From a bacterium (GTDB lineage: Bacteria; Hydrogenedentota; Hydrogenedentia; Hydrogenedentiales; SLHB01), in contig JAAEQP010000049.1 of the NCBI GenBank assembly GCA_024231375.1, positions 1 through 16,887 on the forward strand: a stretch of DNA of 16,887 nucleotides, given 5' to 3'. Both the position numbers and the translations under genes were made by a program. Below the pieces are notes generated by a model that was not told where the DNA came from, made no database searches, and saw only the letters and a list, made by a program, of their open reading frames with translations. This document shows positions 1 to 6,682 of the stretch, one piece after another. The stretch's first letter is position 1. The number at the start of each line of letters is the position of its first letter.

Positions 1-2
1 CC

Positions 3-980
3 GTCATGATTACGCCGCGGTGGGTACGAACCATGGCGCAACCCATTGCGATCCCGGATGTGTTGGCGTACCTGGACGCCGCCCTCGATCTGGACCGCGA
101 GGACCACGCCATCTACGAAATCGGCGGCAAGGAACCGACGTCCTACGCAGGACTGATGAAGGAATACGCGCGAATTCGCGGTCTGCGGCGATTCATCATC
201 CCCGTTCCGGTGCTAACGGCCCATTTCTCCAGCCACTGGCTCAATCTGGTCACCCCGGTGTATTCGCGGATCGGCCGACGCCTCATCGACAGTCTCACCA
301 CACCGACTGTGGTACGCGACGAGGCCGCGTTGCGCGACTTCGACGTCCACCCCATGGGCGTCCGGGAAGCCATCGATCAGGCCCGATACGAGGAGGAGCA
401 GGAGAACGTGGAAACCCACTGGGCGGACGCTTTGTCGTCAGTGGGCGGCCGGAAACACTGGGGCGGCGTGGTCTTTGGAAACCGTCTGGTCGACCTGCGG
501 ACCGTGCACATCGACGTGCCGCCGGCTTTCGCGTTTGCGCCCATCCGGAAAGTGGGCGGCCGGAACGGCTGGCCCTACGCCAATGTGTTGTGGCACCTGC
601 GCGGCCTCCTGGACCGCCTGATCGGCGGCGTGGGCATGCACCGAGGCCGCCGCGAACCGGACTGGTTGCGGGTGGGCGATGCGCTGGACTGCTGGCGGGT
701 GGAAGCCTTCGATCCGCCGTGGAAACTGGTACTGATTGCCGAGATGCGTATGCCGGGACGGGCATGGCTCCAGTTCGAGAACACGCGGGAAGACGGCGGC
801 GTCCGCATTTCGCAAACTGCCATCTTCGACCCGGCCGGGGTCGGTGGTGTGGTCTATTGGTACGCGCTGTGGCCGTTCCACGAATTCGTGTTTTCGGGCA
901 TGCTGCGCAACCTGGCGCGTCAGGCCGTGCGGGAGTACGAATCCGAGCAAGGCGGGAACGCCCATCGGCATACCGCGTGA
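3..980 (+). CDS. SDR-type NAD(P)-binding protein with C-terminal DUF2867 domain (3' part, truncated by window start)
   Basis: The reading frame is open from the first complete codon (GTC at 3-5), so the ATG at 6 is probably internal and the gene starts upstream. The visible 325 residues match the second half of YbjT-like proteins: an epimerase-type segment beginning with TPRWVRTMAQPIAI, where the real homologues have a substrate-loop and 'PIAIxDVLAYL' stretch, then a DUF2867-like C-terminal domain (about residues 160-315 of the visible part) containing WxLVLIAEMRMPGRAWLQF and a WPFHEFVFSGMLRNL segment near the end. The missing N-terminus would hold the Rossmann GxxGxxG motif. Such proteins are predicted cytoplasmic NAD(P)-dependent oxidoreductases or binding proteins with no fixed substrate. 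The next gene starts 89 bases downstream. The family call is quite sure; the substrate is unknown. Confidence 0.82.
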   Translation, partial: VMITPRWVRTMAQPIAIPDVLAYLDAALDLDREDHAIYEIGGKEPTSYAGLMKEYARIRGLRRFIIPVPVLTAHFSSHWLNLVTPVYSRIGRRLIDSLTTPTVVRDEAALRDFDVHPMGVREAIDQARYEEEQENVETHWADALSSVGGRKHWGGVVFGNRLVDLRTVHIDVPPAFAFAPIRKVGGRNGWPYANVLWHLRGLLDRLIGGVGMHRGRREPDWLRVGDALDCWRVEAFDPPWKLVLIAEMRMPGRAWLQFENTREDGGVRISQTAIFDPAGVGGVVYWYALWPFHEFVFSGMLRNLARQAVREYESEQGGNAHRHTA

Positions 981-1069
981 CGCGAATCCACGTGATCAAA
1001 CGGCCCCCCTTTTGCCATTCACTCCCAGGTGAGAATGGGGTGGCTCTCTCAGACTTCAAGGAGTACGGC

Positions 1070-3235
1070 ATGCAACGTTTCCTTGGGCGGTTCGCCTGCA
1101 CGATATGCTGCCTTGCAGCGATCTGGCCGCGCCCGGCTTCGGCGGAGGAAGTAGGACGTACCTTTCTGACGATTGGCCAGTTGTACGGACGCACGTCGCT
1201 GCCGATCGAGGAGATCAATGCCAACGCCTCGTTGCCCTTTCGCCTGTCTGCGCGCTATTCGATGCGGCCCGAGGCGTTTCCCTGCCTTCAACCATTGCCG
1301 GACACCCCCGGGCGCCTGCCTGAGGTTGTCAGCGCCTTGGTGGGATATCGCTACAACGAACTGGCGGCGCTGGCGCGCAAGGGGCTCATCGAACCGTTGG
1401 ACGACCTGTTTGACGAAGCCGGCATCGACCCCAAAGAGTTCCTGCCGCCGAACGCCTACGGCGCGGTCCATTTCGACGGCCACATCTGGGCCCTGCCGCA
1501 CCGCATGCAATTCGTTCTGGCATCCTTCGACGAGTCGTTGCTGGATAGTGACGGCCTCGATCCGGCGATCGATTCCTGGCAGGCGTTCTGCCTGGCCACG
1601 GAGGCGGCGGCGGGCCTGGGTTCGGGGCCGCAACAAGGGTTCGACAGAGGCCAGGTGCCTGTCTACGAGATCACGGCGCTCCTCCTGCACCTCTTCGAGC
1701 GGGAGGGGATCCAACCCGATGAGATCGGCGCATTCCAAGAGGTCATGGGACGATTGGCGACGGGTGGCGCACTCGAAGGGCCGGCGTGGGCGCGGAAACG
1801 CGCGGTTACGCTGGAGACCTTTCACACGCTGGGACCTGGCCGGCGGGTCGTAGTGTTGCCGCCGAGCAACGCGTTGACAGCGCCTGTGGGTGCGGAAGAA
1901 GCGACGCGGGTCGGTTTCATGGAGGCCTTTGCCCTTCGCATCAACTCGGACGAGAAACGGGAGGGCGCGCGGCAGTTCTTCCGGTGGTTAATGCGCACGC
2001 AAACACAGATGGCCTTGATGGATGCTTCGCGCTGGGATGTGCCCAAACAAAGCCGCGCGTTCAGCAATTGCCATGTACCTCTGTACGAGCCCGTGCTGGA
2101 GTTTGCTGCCTTCGACGAATGGTGCAATGAATACCCGGTCTATGCCGAATTCGCGCGTGCCTTGAGGGAGGTGGACCTGACCGAGGCCACCAATAGTCTG
2201 GATGTTGAGACGGCCGACCGGACCTACCGGGAGCTGTGCAGCCATGTATGGGAGACCGACGAGCCCAACGATCTCATCGGCGCGATGGGCGGGTTCGTCA
2301 GCATGGCCCAGGCGGCAGGACAGCGGCCCGCGCCAGGCGTGAACAAGCCCGAAGATTCCGCCACGTCGGCTACCGCGGAAACGGAGGCCGCCCGCGGGGC
2401 CTCGTTGGCCCTGATGCGCCAGGGCGACATGCTGGCGCACGAAGGCGACTACCGTCAGGCAGCAGCGGCTTGGCTGGAAGCATGGATACAGTCGCCAGAG
2501 TGTGGTGAGGACCTGCATGTCCGTCTGTTCGAGGCCTGGATGAAGGAGGGCGAGTGGCTGGCGCCGTTGCTCGTCGGCGGCGAATCCTTGAACGATGCGG
2601 CCCTTGATCCCCTGAAGCGGCGCATCCTGAATCGCCTCGAACCGGGGAGGGAGCCGACCGCGCTGGACGAAGGCATCGGAAGGATCGGCAGTGTGCTGGC
2701 AGCGGGCGATCTTGGATCGATCTGCGACACGTTGGAGATGGTTCTAGCCAAGGCGATGGCAGATGAGGTCCCGGTTCAGGAGAAGACGGACTTCGGTCTC
2801 GCCGTCTTCCTGCTGGGTGGTTCGCGCGACATAGGGTTTCCATGGCCGGATCGCCTCACCTTCGCTCAGGAGAACCGGTTCCATGCCATCCGGCGAAAGG
2901 CACTCGATATGGGCATGGACTCATTCGATGCCCTCACCCTCGACATGCAAGCCTTTTACGCCCTGCGTATCGCGGAACGGCGCATGGACGGCGTCCAAGT
3001 GCGACAGGCCGTTGACGTGCTGGCAGATATGTGGCGAAATCCCAACATCGCGAAACGCTGGCGGGAACGTCTTCTCGACCGATACGCGACGATCCTCGCG
3101 GACGAATGCGCCCGCCCGGAGGACGCAGCCGACGCATACACGGGGTATTGCAGTTGGCACAAGGACGCCCCCAAGGTATTCCTGAAACGCGCGGACTCGC
3201 TCTACACTCGGGCGCGAATGCCGATGCGGCGATGA
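1070..3235 (+). CDS. Secreted ABC-type solute-binding-like protein with a long helical/TPR-like C-terminal extension
   Basis: The start is the ATG at 1070 because AAGGAG lies 7 bases upstream and a signal peptide follows at once (hydrophobic core about residues 8-19, likely cut after ASA at 23-25); the frame is open far upstream but those codons overlap gene 1. The product is 721 residues. Residues about 75-370 follow the extracellular sugar-binding (family 1 SBP) pattern: LPEVVSALVGYRYNELAALA, GLIEPLDDLFDEAGIDP, HFDGHIWALPHRMQ, then a late FALRINSDEKREGARQFFRWLM segment. There is no lipobox cysteine, so it is probably periplasmic rather than a lipoprotein. Residues about 440-721 are helical, with a TPR-like unit (ASLALMRQGDMLAHEGDYRQ). 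Ordinary SBPs are about 400-450 residues. No permease or ATPase gene is nearby, so import is not proven; it may be a sensor or scaffold. Confidence 0.75.
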   Translation: MQRFLGRFACTICCLAAIWPRPASAEEVGRTFLTIGQLYGRTSLPIEEINANASLPFRLSARYSMRPEAFPCLQPLPDTPGRLPEVVSALVGYRYNELAALARKGLIEPLDDLFDEAGIDPKEFLPPNAYGAVHFDGHIWALPHRMQFVLASFDESLLDSDGLDPAIDSWQAFCLATEAAAGLGSGPQQGFDRGQVPVYEITALLLHLFEREGIQPDEIGAFQEVMGRLATGGALEGPAWARKRAVTLETFHTLGPGRRVVVLPPSNALTAPVGAEEATRVGFMEAFALRINSDEKREGARQFFRWLMRTQTQMALMDASRWDVPKQSRAFSNCHVPLYEPVLEFAAFDEWCNEYPVYAEFARALREVDLTEATNSLDVETADRTYRELCSHVWETDEPNDLIGAMGGFVSMAQAAGQRPAPGVNKPEDSATSATAETEAARGASLALMRQGDMLAHEGDYRQAAAAWLEAWIQSPECGEDLHVRLFEAWMKEGEWLAPLLVGGESLNDAALDPLKRRILNRLEPGREPTALDEGIGRIGSVLAAGDLGSICDTLEMVLAKAMADEVPVQEKTDFGLAVFLLGGSRDIGFPWPDRLTFAQENRFHAIRRKALDMGMDSFDALTLDMQAFYALRIAERRMDGVQVRQAVDVLADMWRNPNIAKRWRERLLDRYATILADECARPEDAADAYTGYCSWHKDAPKVFLKRADSLYTRARMPMRR

Positions 3236-3236
3236 T

Positions 3237-3263
3237 TCCGCGATCTCAGAAGAGAAACGCGGA
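3237..3263 (+). other. Intergenic RNA hairpin between the SBP-like gene and the next gene
   Basis: Starting 2 bases after the upstream stop codon, TCCGCG (3237-3242) pairs with CGCGGA (3258-3263), and inside it TCTC (3244-3247) pairs with GAGA (3252-3255) around the tetraloop AGAA. That gives 10 base pairs with one small internal loop. No T-run follows, so a standard intrinsic terminator is unlikely. It sits in a 55-base gap and could mark mRNA processing or uneven expression of the two genes. Confidence 0.5.
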
Positions 3264-3290
3264 CGGAAGGACGACAGGACACTGAGTGGC

Positions 3291-4775
3291 ATGCGCAATA
3301 TGACGGTCTTCTTGATATGCCTATTGACGGCGGCAGGTGCGAACGCCGGGAACGCCGGCGATCTGGCCGTTCTCGGCGCATGGGACTATCCGCCGGGCGT
3401 GTGCCGCGTCATCGTGCGCAACAATGGCGCCGGTGCCGTCGATCTCTCAGCCCCCCGGATTGTCGGCGGTCAGGATGCGGCGCTCCCAGTCCTCTGGACG
3501 GTCGCGGACCCACCGGTAGTACCGCCGGGCGGCCTGTCCTACGTGACGTATCGCTTCGAACCGGGGCGCACCGGTCAGAGCCCGGGCCTGGAGCGTCACG
3601 TCCTCCACACGGAGGGGACGGAGTGCTCGTACGCGGCCCCCAGCAAACCGCCGCTCGCCGTCACCTACCTGGTCTTTGACGAGGACCGGGGCCGCGCATA
3701 CCTGTACCTCAGGAACCCGGGACCGCAGGCCCGCCGCGTGGAGAGCGTAGTACTAGACGGCCGACGGATAGAAATTGGCGCGCCGGTGGACATCGAGGCC
3801 GGGAGCGTGAATCTCGTGTTGGGACGCTGGGAGGGTCCGACGCAGGCACCCGGCGGGGCCCCGTGGAGTTGCGTCGAAGTGGGCATCGCGGGCATGGGAA
3901 CGGCCTACCTTCCCGGTCGCCTGTTCCGGCCGGATCACGCCTTCGCGATGCCCGAGTTGGACCTGTCGCCCACGATGCGGTGCGTGACCCATCGTTACGG
4001 TCCGCCCTATGAAGCGGGCAAGAGTGCCGTATCCGCGCTGCATGCGGCGTCCGGCTCTGTGCGTACGTTGGCATTCTGCAACGTCGACATCGTGAACGAC
4101 GGACCGGCCTCGTACGCGTCCCTGTTCGAGCGCGCCCGCATTGAACCGCAACCGGCGTTCTCGGACGATTGCTGGGTGGGCAACCATGTCGATCCCATCC
4201 GGGACTCTGTTCAGCGAACCAAGACCTACTCGGAACCCGGCGTGTTCTATCCAATCATGTTGGCGGAGTTCATCCACAGAACGGGGGCGCCGTCGTTTCC
4301 GATCTCGGCGTTTCGCGATGTGGCCTATACGTGCCTGGCGGCGGGCGCCAAGGGGGCCACGATCTGGTGTACTCACAAGACGCTGTGGACACAGGACTTC
4401 TCCTACTCCCTGCAACACGTGTCGAACGAACTCGACCGTCTGCAGCCGCTGATTGCCATCGCGGAACCCGTGCCCTGGGTAGAGACAGACGAAGACGCCT
4501 GGTGTGCGCCCCATCTCTTGCTGTGCGGGGATCGGGGATTCTTGCTCATTTTGCTTCCCCTCAGAGCCCATCAGGGAGAGGGCAGTGCGGTAGTGCGCCT
4601 CCGGATTCCGGATGAACGATGGGTTCCCGCTGAGCATGCGGAAGAGGTAGGGGGCCTACACGAAACACTACGGCTGGACGGGGACAGGACGCTGGTGCGA
4701 GCGATCGTGGAGGGGAACGGGCAGACGCGGGTATTCTTCCTGCCCTTTCGCGCGAAGCCCGGCGTTGCCGGGTGA
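3291..4775 (+). CDS. Secreted protein of unknown function, with beta-sandwich and glycosidase-barrel-like segments
   Basis: I do not recognise the family firmly. The 494-residue product has an N-terminal signal peptide (core about residues 5-15, likely cut after ANA near 19). Two beta-rich segments follow, each with a 'xRNxG/xRNPG' type strand (about residues 42-50 and 137-145), as in Ig-like domains. Residues about 250-370 contain CNVDIVNDG, a DPIRDS stretch and AYTCLAAGAKGATIWCTHKTLW, which resembles the last strands of a TIM-barrel glycoside hydrolase ('LAxGAKGIxxW'). The C-terminus (about 400-490) looks like a closing beta-sandwich. No catalytic acid pair can be assigned. It lies 55 bases after the SBP-like gene and just before ribonuclease D. 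The Shine-Dalgarno for 3291 is weak; ATG 3300 is an alternative start. Confidence 0.7.
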   Translation: MRNMTVFLICLLTAAGANAGNAGDLAVLGAWDYPPGVCRVIVRNNGAGAVDLSAPRIVGGQDAALPVLWTVADPPVVPPGGLSYVTYRFEPGRTGQSPGLERHVLHTEGTECSYAAPSKPPLAVTYLVFDEDRGRAYLYLRNPGPQARRVESVVLDGRRIEIGAPVDIEAGSVNLVLGRWEGPTQAPGGAPWSCVEVGIAGMGTAYLPGRLFRPDHAFAMPELDLSPTMRCVTHRYGPPYEAGKSAVSALHAASGSVRTLAFCNVDIVNDGPASYASLFERARIEPQPAFSDDCWVGNHVDPIRDSVQRTKTYSEPGVFYPIMLAEFIHRTGAPSFPISAFRDVAYTCLAAGAKGATIWCTHKTLWTQDFSYSLQHVSNELDRLQPLIAIAEPVPWVETDEDAWCAPHLLLCGDRGFLLILLPLRAHQGEGSAVVRLRIPDERWVPAEHAEEVGGLHETLRLDGDRTLVRAIVEGNGQTRVFFLPFRAKPGVAG

Positions 4776-4792
4776 GGTGATCCGTCCCGTGC

Positions 4793-4821
4793 TTGCGTTG
4801 ACGTGGCCGCGGGGATATGAT
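4793..4821 (+). promoter_or_regulatory. Possible promoter for ribonuclease D
   Basis: TATGAT (4816-4821) is a 5/6 match to the -10 box, and TTGCGT (4793-4798) lies 17 bases upstream as a 3/6 match to the -35 box. Transcription would start near 4828, just before the GTG at 4834. The better-looking TTGACG at 4798-4803 is only 12 bases from the -10 box and was not used. Confidence 0.35.
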
Positions 4822-4833
4822 GCGGGGGACCTT

Positions 4834-6018
4834 GTGGCAAGCCGTCGACCCAAGAGGAACCCGATTTCGTTGCGCACCGAGAGCCCAGTCCAGTACCGGT
4901 TCGTGGATAACGACCCCGAACTGCGCGAACTCACCCGCCTCGTCCGGAACGCGAACCGCGTAGCCGTGGACACCGAAGCCGATAGTCTGCACCACTACTT
5001 CGCGAAGGTCTGCTTGATCCAGTTGTCCGTGGACGATGCACATTTCATTGTGGATCCGTTGTGCGGACTGGATCTGGACCGCTTCCTACACGCTATCGCG
5101 GACAAACCGCTGATCTTGCACGGGGCGGACTACGATTTGCGCATGCTGAACGCGTCGATGGGGTTCCGTCCAGAGCGCCCGATCTTCGACACCATGATCG
5201 CGGCCCAACTGCTCGGGTACGATCAGATTGGTTTGGCCGCGCTTGTGTCCTCGCATTTCGACGTGGAGATGCCGAAACGGCGTCGCAAATCCAACTGGGC
5301 AAGGCGTCCGCTGTCCGATTCACAACTTCAGTACGCGTGCGACGACACGCGATTCCTGGTGCCCCTGGTCGATGCACTCCAACGAGAGTTGCGGGCGAAG
5401 AAACGGACGGATTGGCACGAGGAATCGTGCGCCGCGATGGTCAATGCGGCCTACACCAACGGCAATCGGGATAACGGCGACCCGTGGCGCATCAAGGGTG
5501 CGGGCCTTCTCGGCAGCCGGGAAATGCTTTTCCTGCGCGAGTTCTGGCAGTGGCGCGACGCAGAGGCCCGACGCATCGACCGTCCGGCCTTCATGGTAAT
5601 GGGCAACGGCCCCCTGATGGCACTGGCCCAGTGGGGCGCGACCCGGACGTCGCCATCGCTCAAGGGAGCGCCCAACCTTCCCCGGAACTGCGCCGGCCGA
5701 CGCCTCGACGCACTGAAGCAGGCCGCACGCCGGGCGCACGACACTCCCAAGAGCGAGTGGCCGGAACGGCGCAAGGCGCGGCCCGTGGCCAAGGGCGAGC
5801 CGGATTGCCGGGCGGAAGTGACGGCGTTACGGGAGCAGTGTTCGTTGCTGGCGGCCGAATTGGGCATCGAACCGTCGGTGTTGGCGCCCAAGGCCGCGGT
5901 GGTAGGCGTGGCGCGCGCCCAAGCCACGACGCAGGACGACATTATTGTGGCAGGCCCATTCCTGCCCTGGCAGGCGCGTCTGATCCAGCCGATCGCGGAG
6001 GATGTTCTGGGAGACTGA
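4834..6018 (+). CDS. rnd: Ribonuclease D-like 3'-5' exoribonuclease with HRDC domain
   Basis: RNase D trims the 3' ends of tRNA precursors and other stable RNAs in the cytoplasm. With the GTG at 4834 as start the protein has 394 residues. The DEDDy exonuclease signature is complete: D46 and E48 in VAVDTEADS, D101 in HGADYDLRML, and Y167/D171 in QYACDDTRFL. An HRDC domain follows at about residues 228-300 (from SREMLFLREFWQWRD through the LDALKQAARRA helix). The start is uncertain: homology begins only around VQYRFVDND, so TTG 4870 (AGAGGA upstream) would suffice; GTG 4789 is preceded by GAGGTGATC, a long match to the anti-SD; and TTG 4765 would overlap the upstream gene by 11 bases. I prefer 4834 because GGGGGA lies 5 bases before it. 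It is a housekeeping gene beside unrelated secreted proteins. Confidence 0.88.
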   Translation: MASRRPKRNPISLRTESPVQYRFVDNDPELRELTRLVRNANRVAVDTEADSLHHYFAKVCLIQLSVDDAHFIVDPLCGLDLDRFLHAIADKPLILHGADYDLRMLNASMGFRPERPIFDTMIAAQLLGYDQIGLAALVSSHFDVEMPKRRRKSNWARRPLSDSQLQYACDDTRFLVPLVDALQRELRAKKRTDWHEESCAAMVNAAYTNGNRDNGDPWRIKGAGLLGSREMLFLREFWQWRDAEARRIDRPAFMVMGNGPLMALAQWGATRTSPSLKGAPNLPRNCAGRRLDALKQAARRAHDTPKSEWPERRKARPVAKGEPDCRAEVTALREQCSLLAAELGIEPSVLAPKAAVVGVARAQATTQDDIIVAGPFLPWQARLIQPIAEDVLGD

Positions 6019-6021
6019 AGG

Positions 6022-6059
6022 GCGGCGGTGGCTGCGCTCTGGGCACCGGCTCACGCCGC
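6022..6059 (+). other. Imperfect hairpin after the ribonuclease D gene
   Basis: Just after the stop codon, CGGTG (6026-6030) pairs with CACCG (6044-6048), and GCGG (6022-6025) can pair with CCGC (6056-6059) across a one-sided bulge. There is no T-run. It could be a weak or Rho-assisted transcription end, placed before the promoter at 6066-6096. Confidence 0.3.
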
Positions 6060-6065
6060 GAGGAA

Positions 6066-6096
6066 TTGGCGCGTTCCCGAGTCTGTTCGGTATAAT
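6066..6096 (+). promoter_or_regulatory. Promoter of the metal-efflux operon
   Basis: A perfect TATAAT (6091-6096) sits 19 bases after TTGGCG (6066-6071). Transcription would start near 6103, giving a leader of about 20 bases before the GTG at 6123, with GGAG at 6113-6116. This rules out the ATG at 6099, which would lie before the transcript start. No obvious MerR-type dyad lies between the boxes, although the 19-base spacer is the length at which MerR-family activators act. Confidence 0.7.
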
Positions 6097-6122
6097 GGAT
6101 GGGACGTAGAGTGGAGACAAGT

Positions 6123-6545
6123 GTGTTTCAGACGAACTCAACTTTGAGAGCTTCCGCGGCGTTGGGCCTCGCCGCGTGTATTCTCTTCGCCTCCGTAGGC
6201 GTGGAGGACGCGGTGCTGTGCATCCAGGAGCACGGGGTCCGTCTGGAGTTCTCCTGCAACGAGGGCTCGTGTCCTTCCGACGCTGGGGATGCCGGACAGC
6301 CGATGGCCCAGGTGCCCAAGGACGCGTGTCGACACTGTGTCGACATCCCGCTGGGTGAAGCCATGCTGCTCTCGACCCCGTCGACGCCCGGCACAACACG
6401 TTTCCAGGCAAAGCCTTACGCTCATACTGCGGCGGCTTGTGTGCCGTGTAACGTCGCATTCTCCAGCAAGGCCCCCCTGCCCGCTCCTCCTCCTGACGCT
6501 CAACGCCGGACGCCTGTCCGGGAGTGCGTCGTTCTCCTGACCTGA
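6123..6545 (+). CDS. Small exported cysteine-rich protein of a metal-efflux operon
   Basis: I chose the GTG at 6123 because GGAG lies 6 bases upstream and the operon's -10 box ends at 6096; the ATG at 6099 of the same frame would precede the transcript. The 140-residue product has an export signal (hydrophobic about 11-26). The mature part is short and low in structure but has cysteines at 33, 45, 50, 69, 72, 106, 109 and 135, including two CxxC pairs (CRHC at 69-72, CVPC at 106-109). The run CRHCVDIPL resembles, from memory, small proteins encoded next to Czc/Cus pumps in other bacteria. A periplasmic metal-binding or thiol protein working with the downstream adaptor is likely by context; the function is not established. 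The last third is proline-rich. The adaptor gene follows after 137 bases holding a strong hairpin. Confidence 0.72.
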   Translation: MFQTNSTLRASAALGLAACILFASVGVEDAVLCIQEHGVRLEFSCNEGSCPSDAGDAGQPMAQVPKDACRHCVDIPLGEAMLLSTPSTPGTTRFQAKPYAHTAAACVPCNVAFSSKAPLPAPPPDAQRRTPVRECVVLLT

Positions 6546-6567
6546 TCGTTCATCGCTCCTCTCCTCT

Positions 6568-6599
6568 GACCCCACGGGGCTCGTGCGCCCCGGAGGGTC
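6568..6599 (+). other. Strong intergenic hairpin between the cysteine-rich protein and the RND adaptor
   Basis: GACCC (6568-6572) pairs with GGGTC (6595-6599), and CGGGGC (6575-6580) pairs with GCCCCG (6587-6592), separated by a 2x2 internal loop and closed by a 6-base loop. That is 11 base pairs, mostly GC. No T-run follows. The rest of the 137-base gap (6546-6682) shows no promoter I would defend, so the adaptor is probably read through this structure. It may set the ratio of the first gene to the pump genes. Confidence 0.6.
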
Positions 6600-6682
6600 C
6601 CAAAGTATCTCAACACGCCTGCATGCCGCTTGGCAACGCCAGCGGTGCAGTCCAAACGGGCGAACGATCAGGAGCGAATCCC

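Noticed and set aside
1012..1036. TTGCCA and GAGAAT before the SBP-like gene as a promoter
   Set aside because: The spacing is 13 bases and the -10 box is poor; the gene may be read from upstream.
20..1069. Upstream extension of the SBP-like gene frame to position 20
   Set aside because: It overlaps the DUF2867 gene in another frame, is Arg/Pro/Gly-rich like shadow translation, and the ATG at 1070 has a good ribosome site and signal peptide.
4798..4821. TTGACG with TATGAT as a promoter
   Set aside because: The 12-base spacing is too short; only the weaker TTGCGT at 4793 has 17-base spacing.
6099..6122. ATG 6099 as start of the cysteine-rich protein
   Set aside because: It is 3 bases after a perfect TATAAT, before the expected transcript start; GTG 6123 has GGAG at proper distance.
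6524..6682. Longer adaptor starting at 6524
   Set aside because: It would overlap the cysteine protein and read through the hairpin; GTG 6683 has AGGAG and is followed by the membrane anchor.
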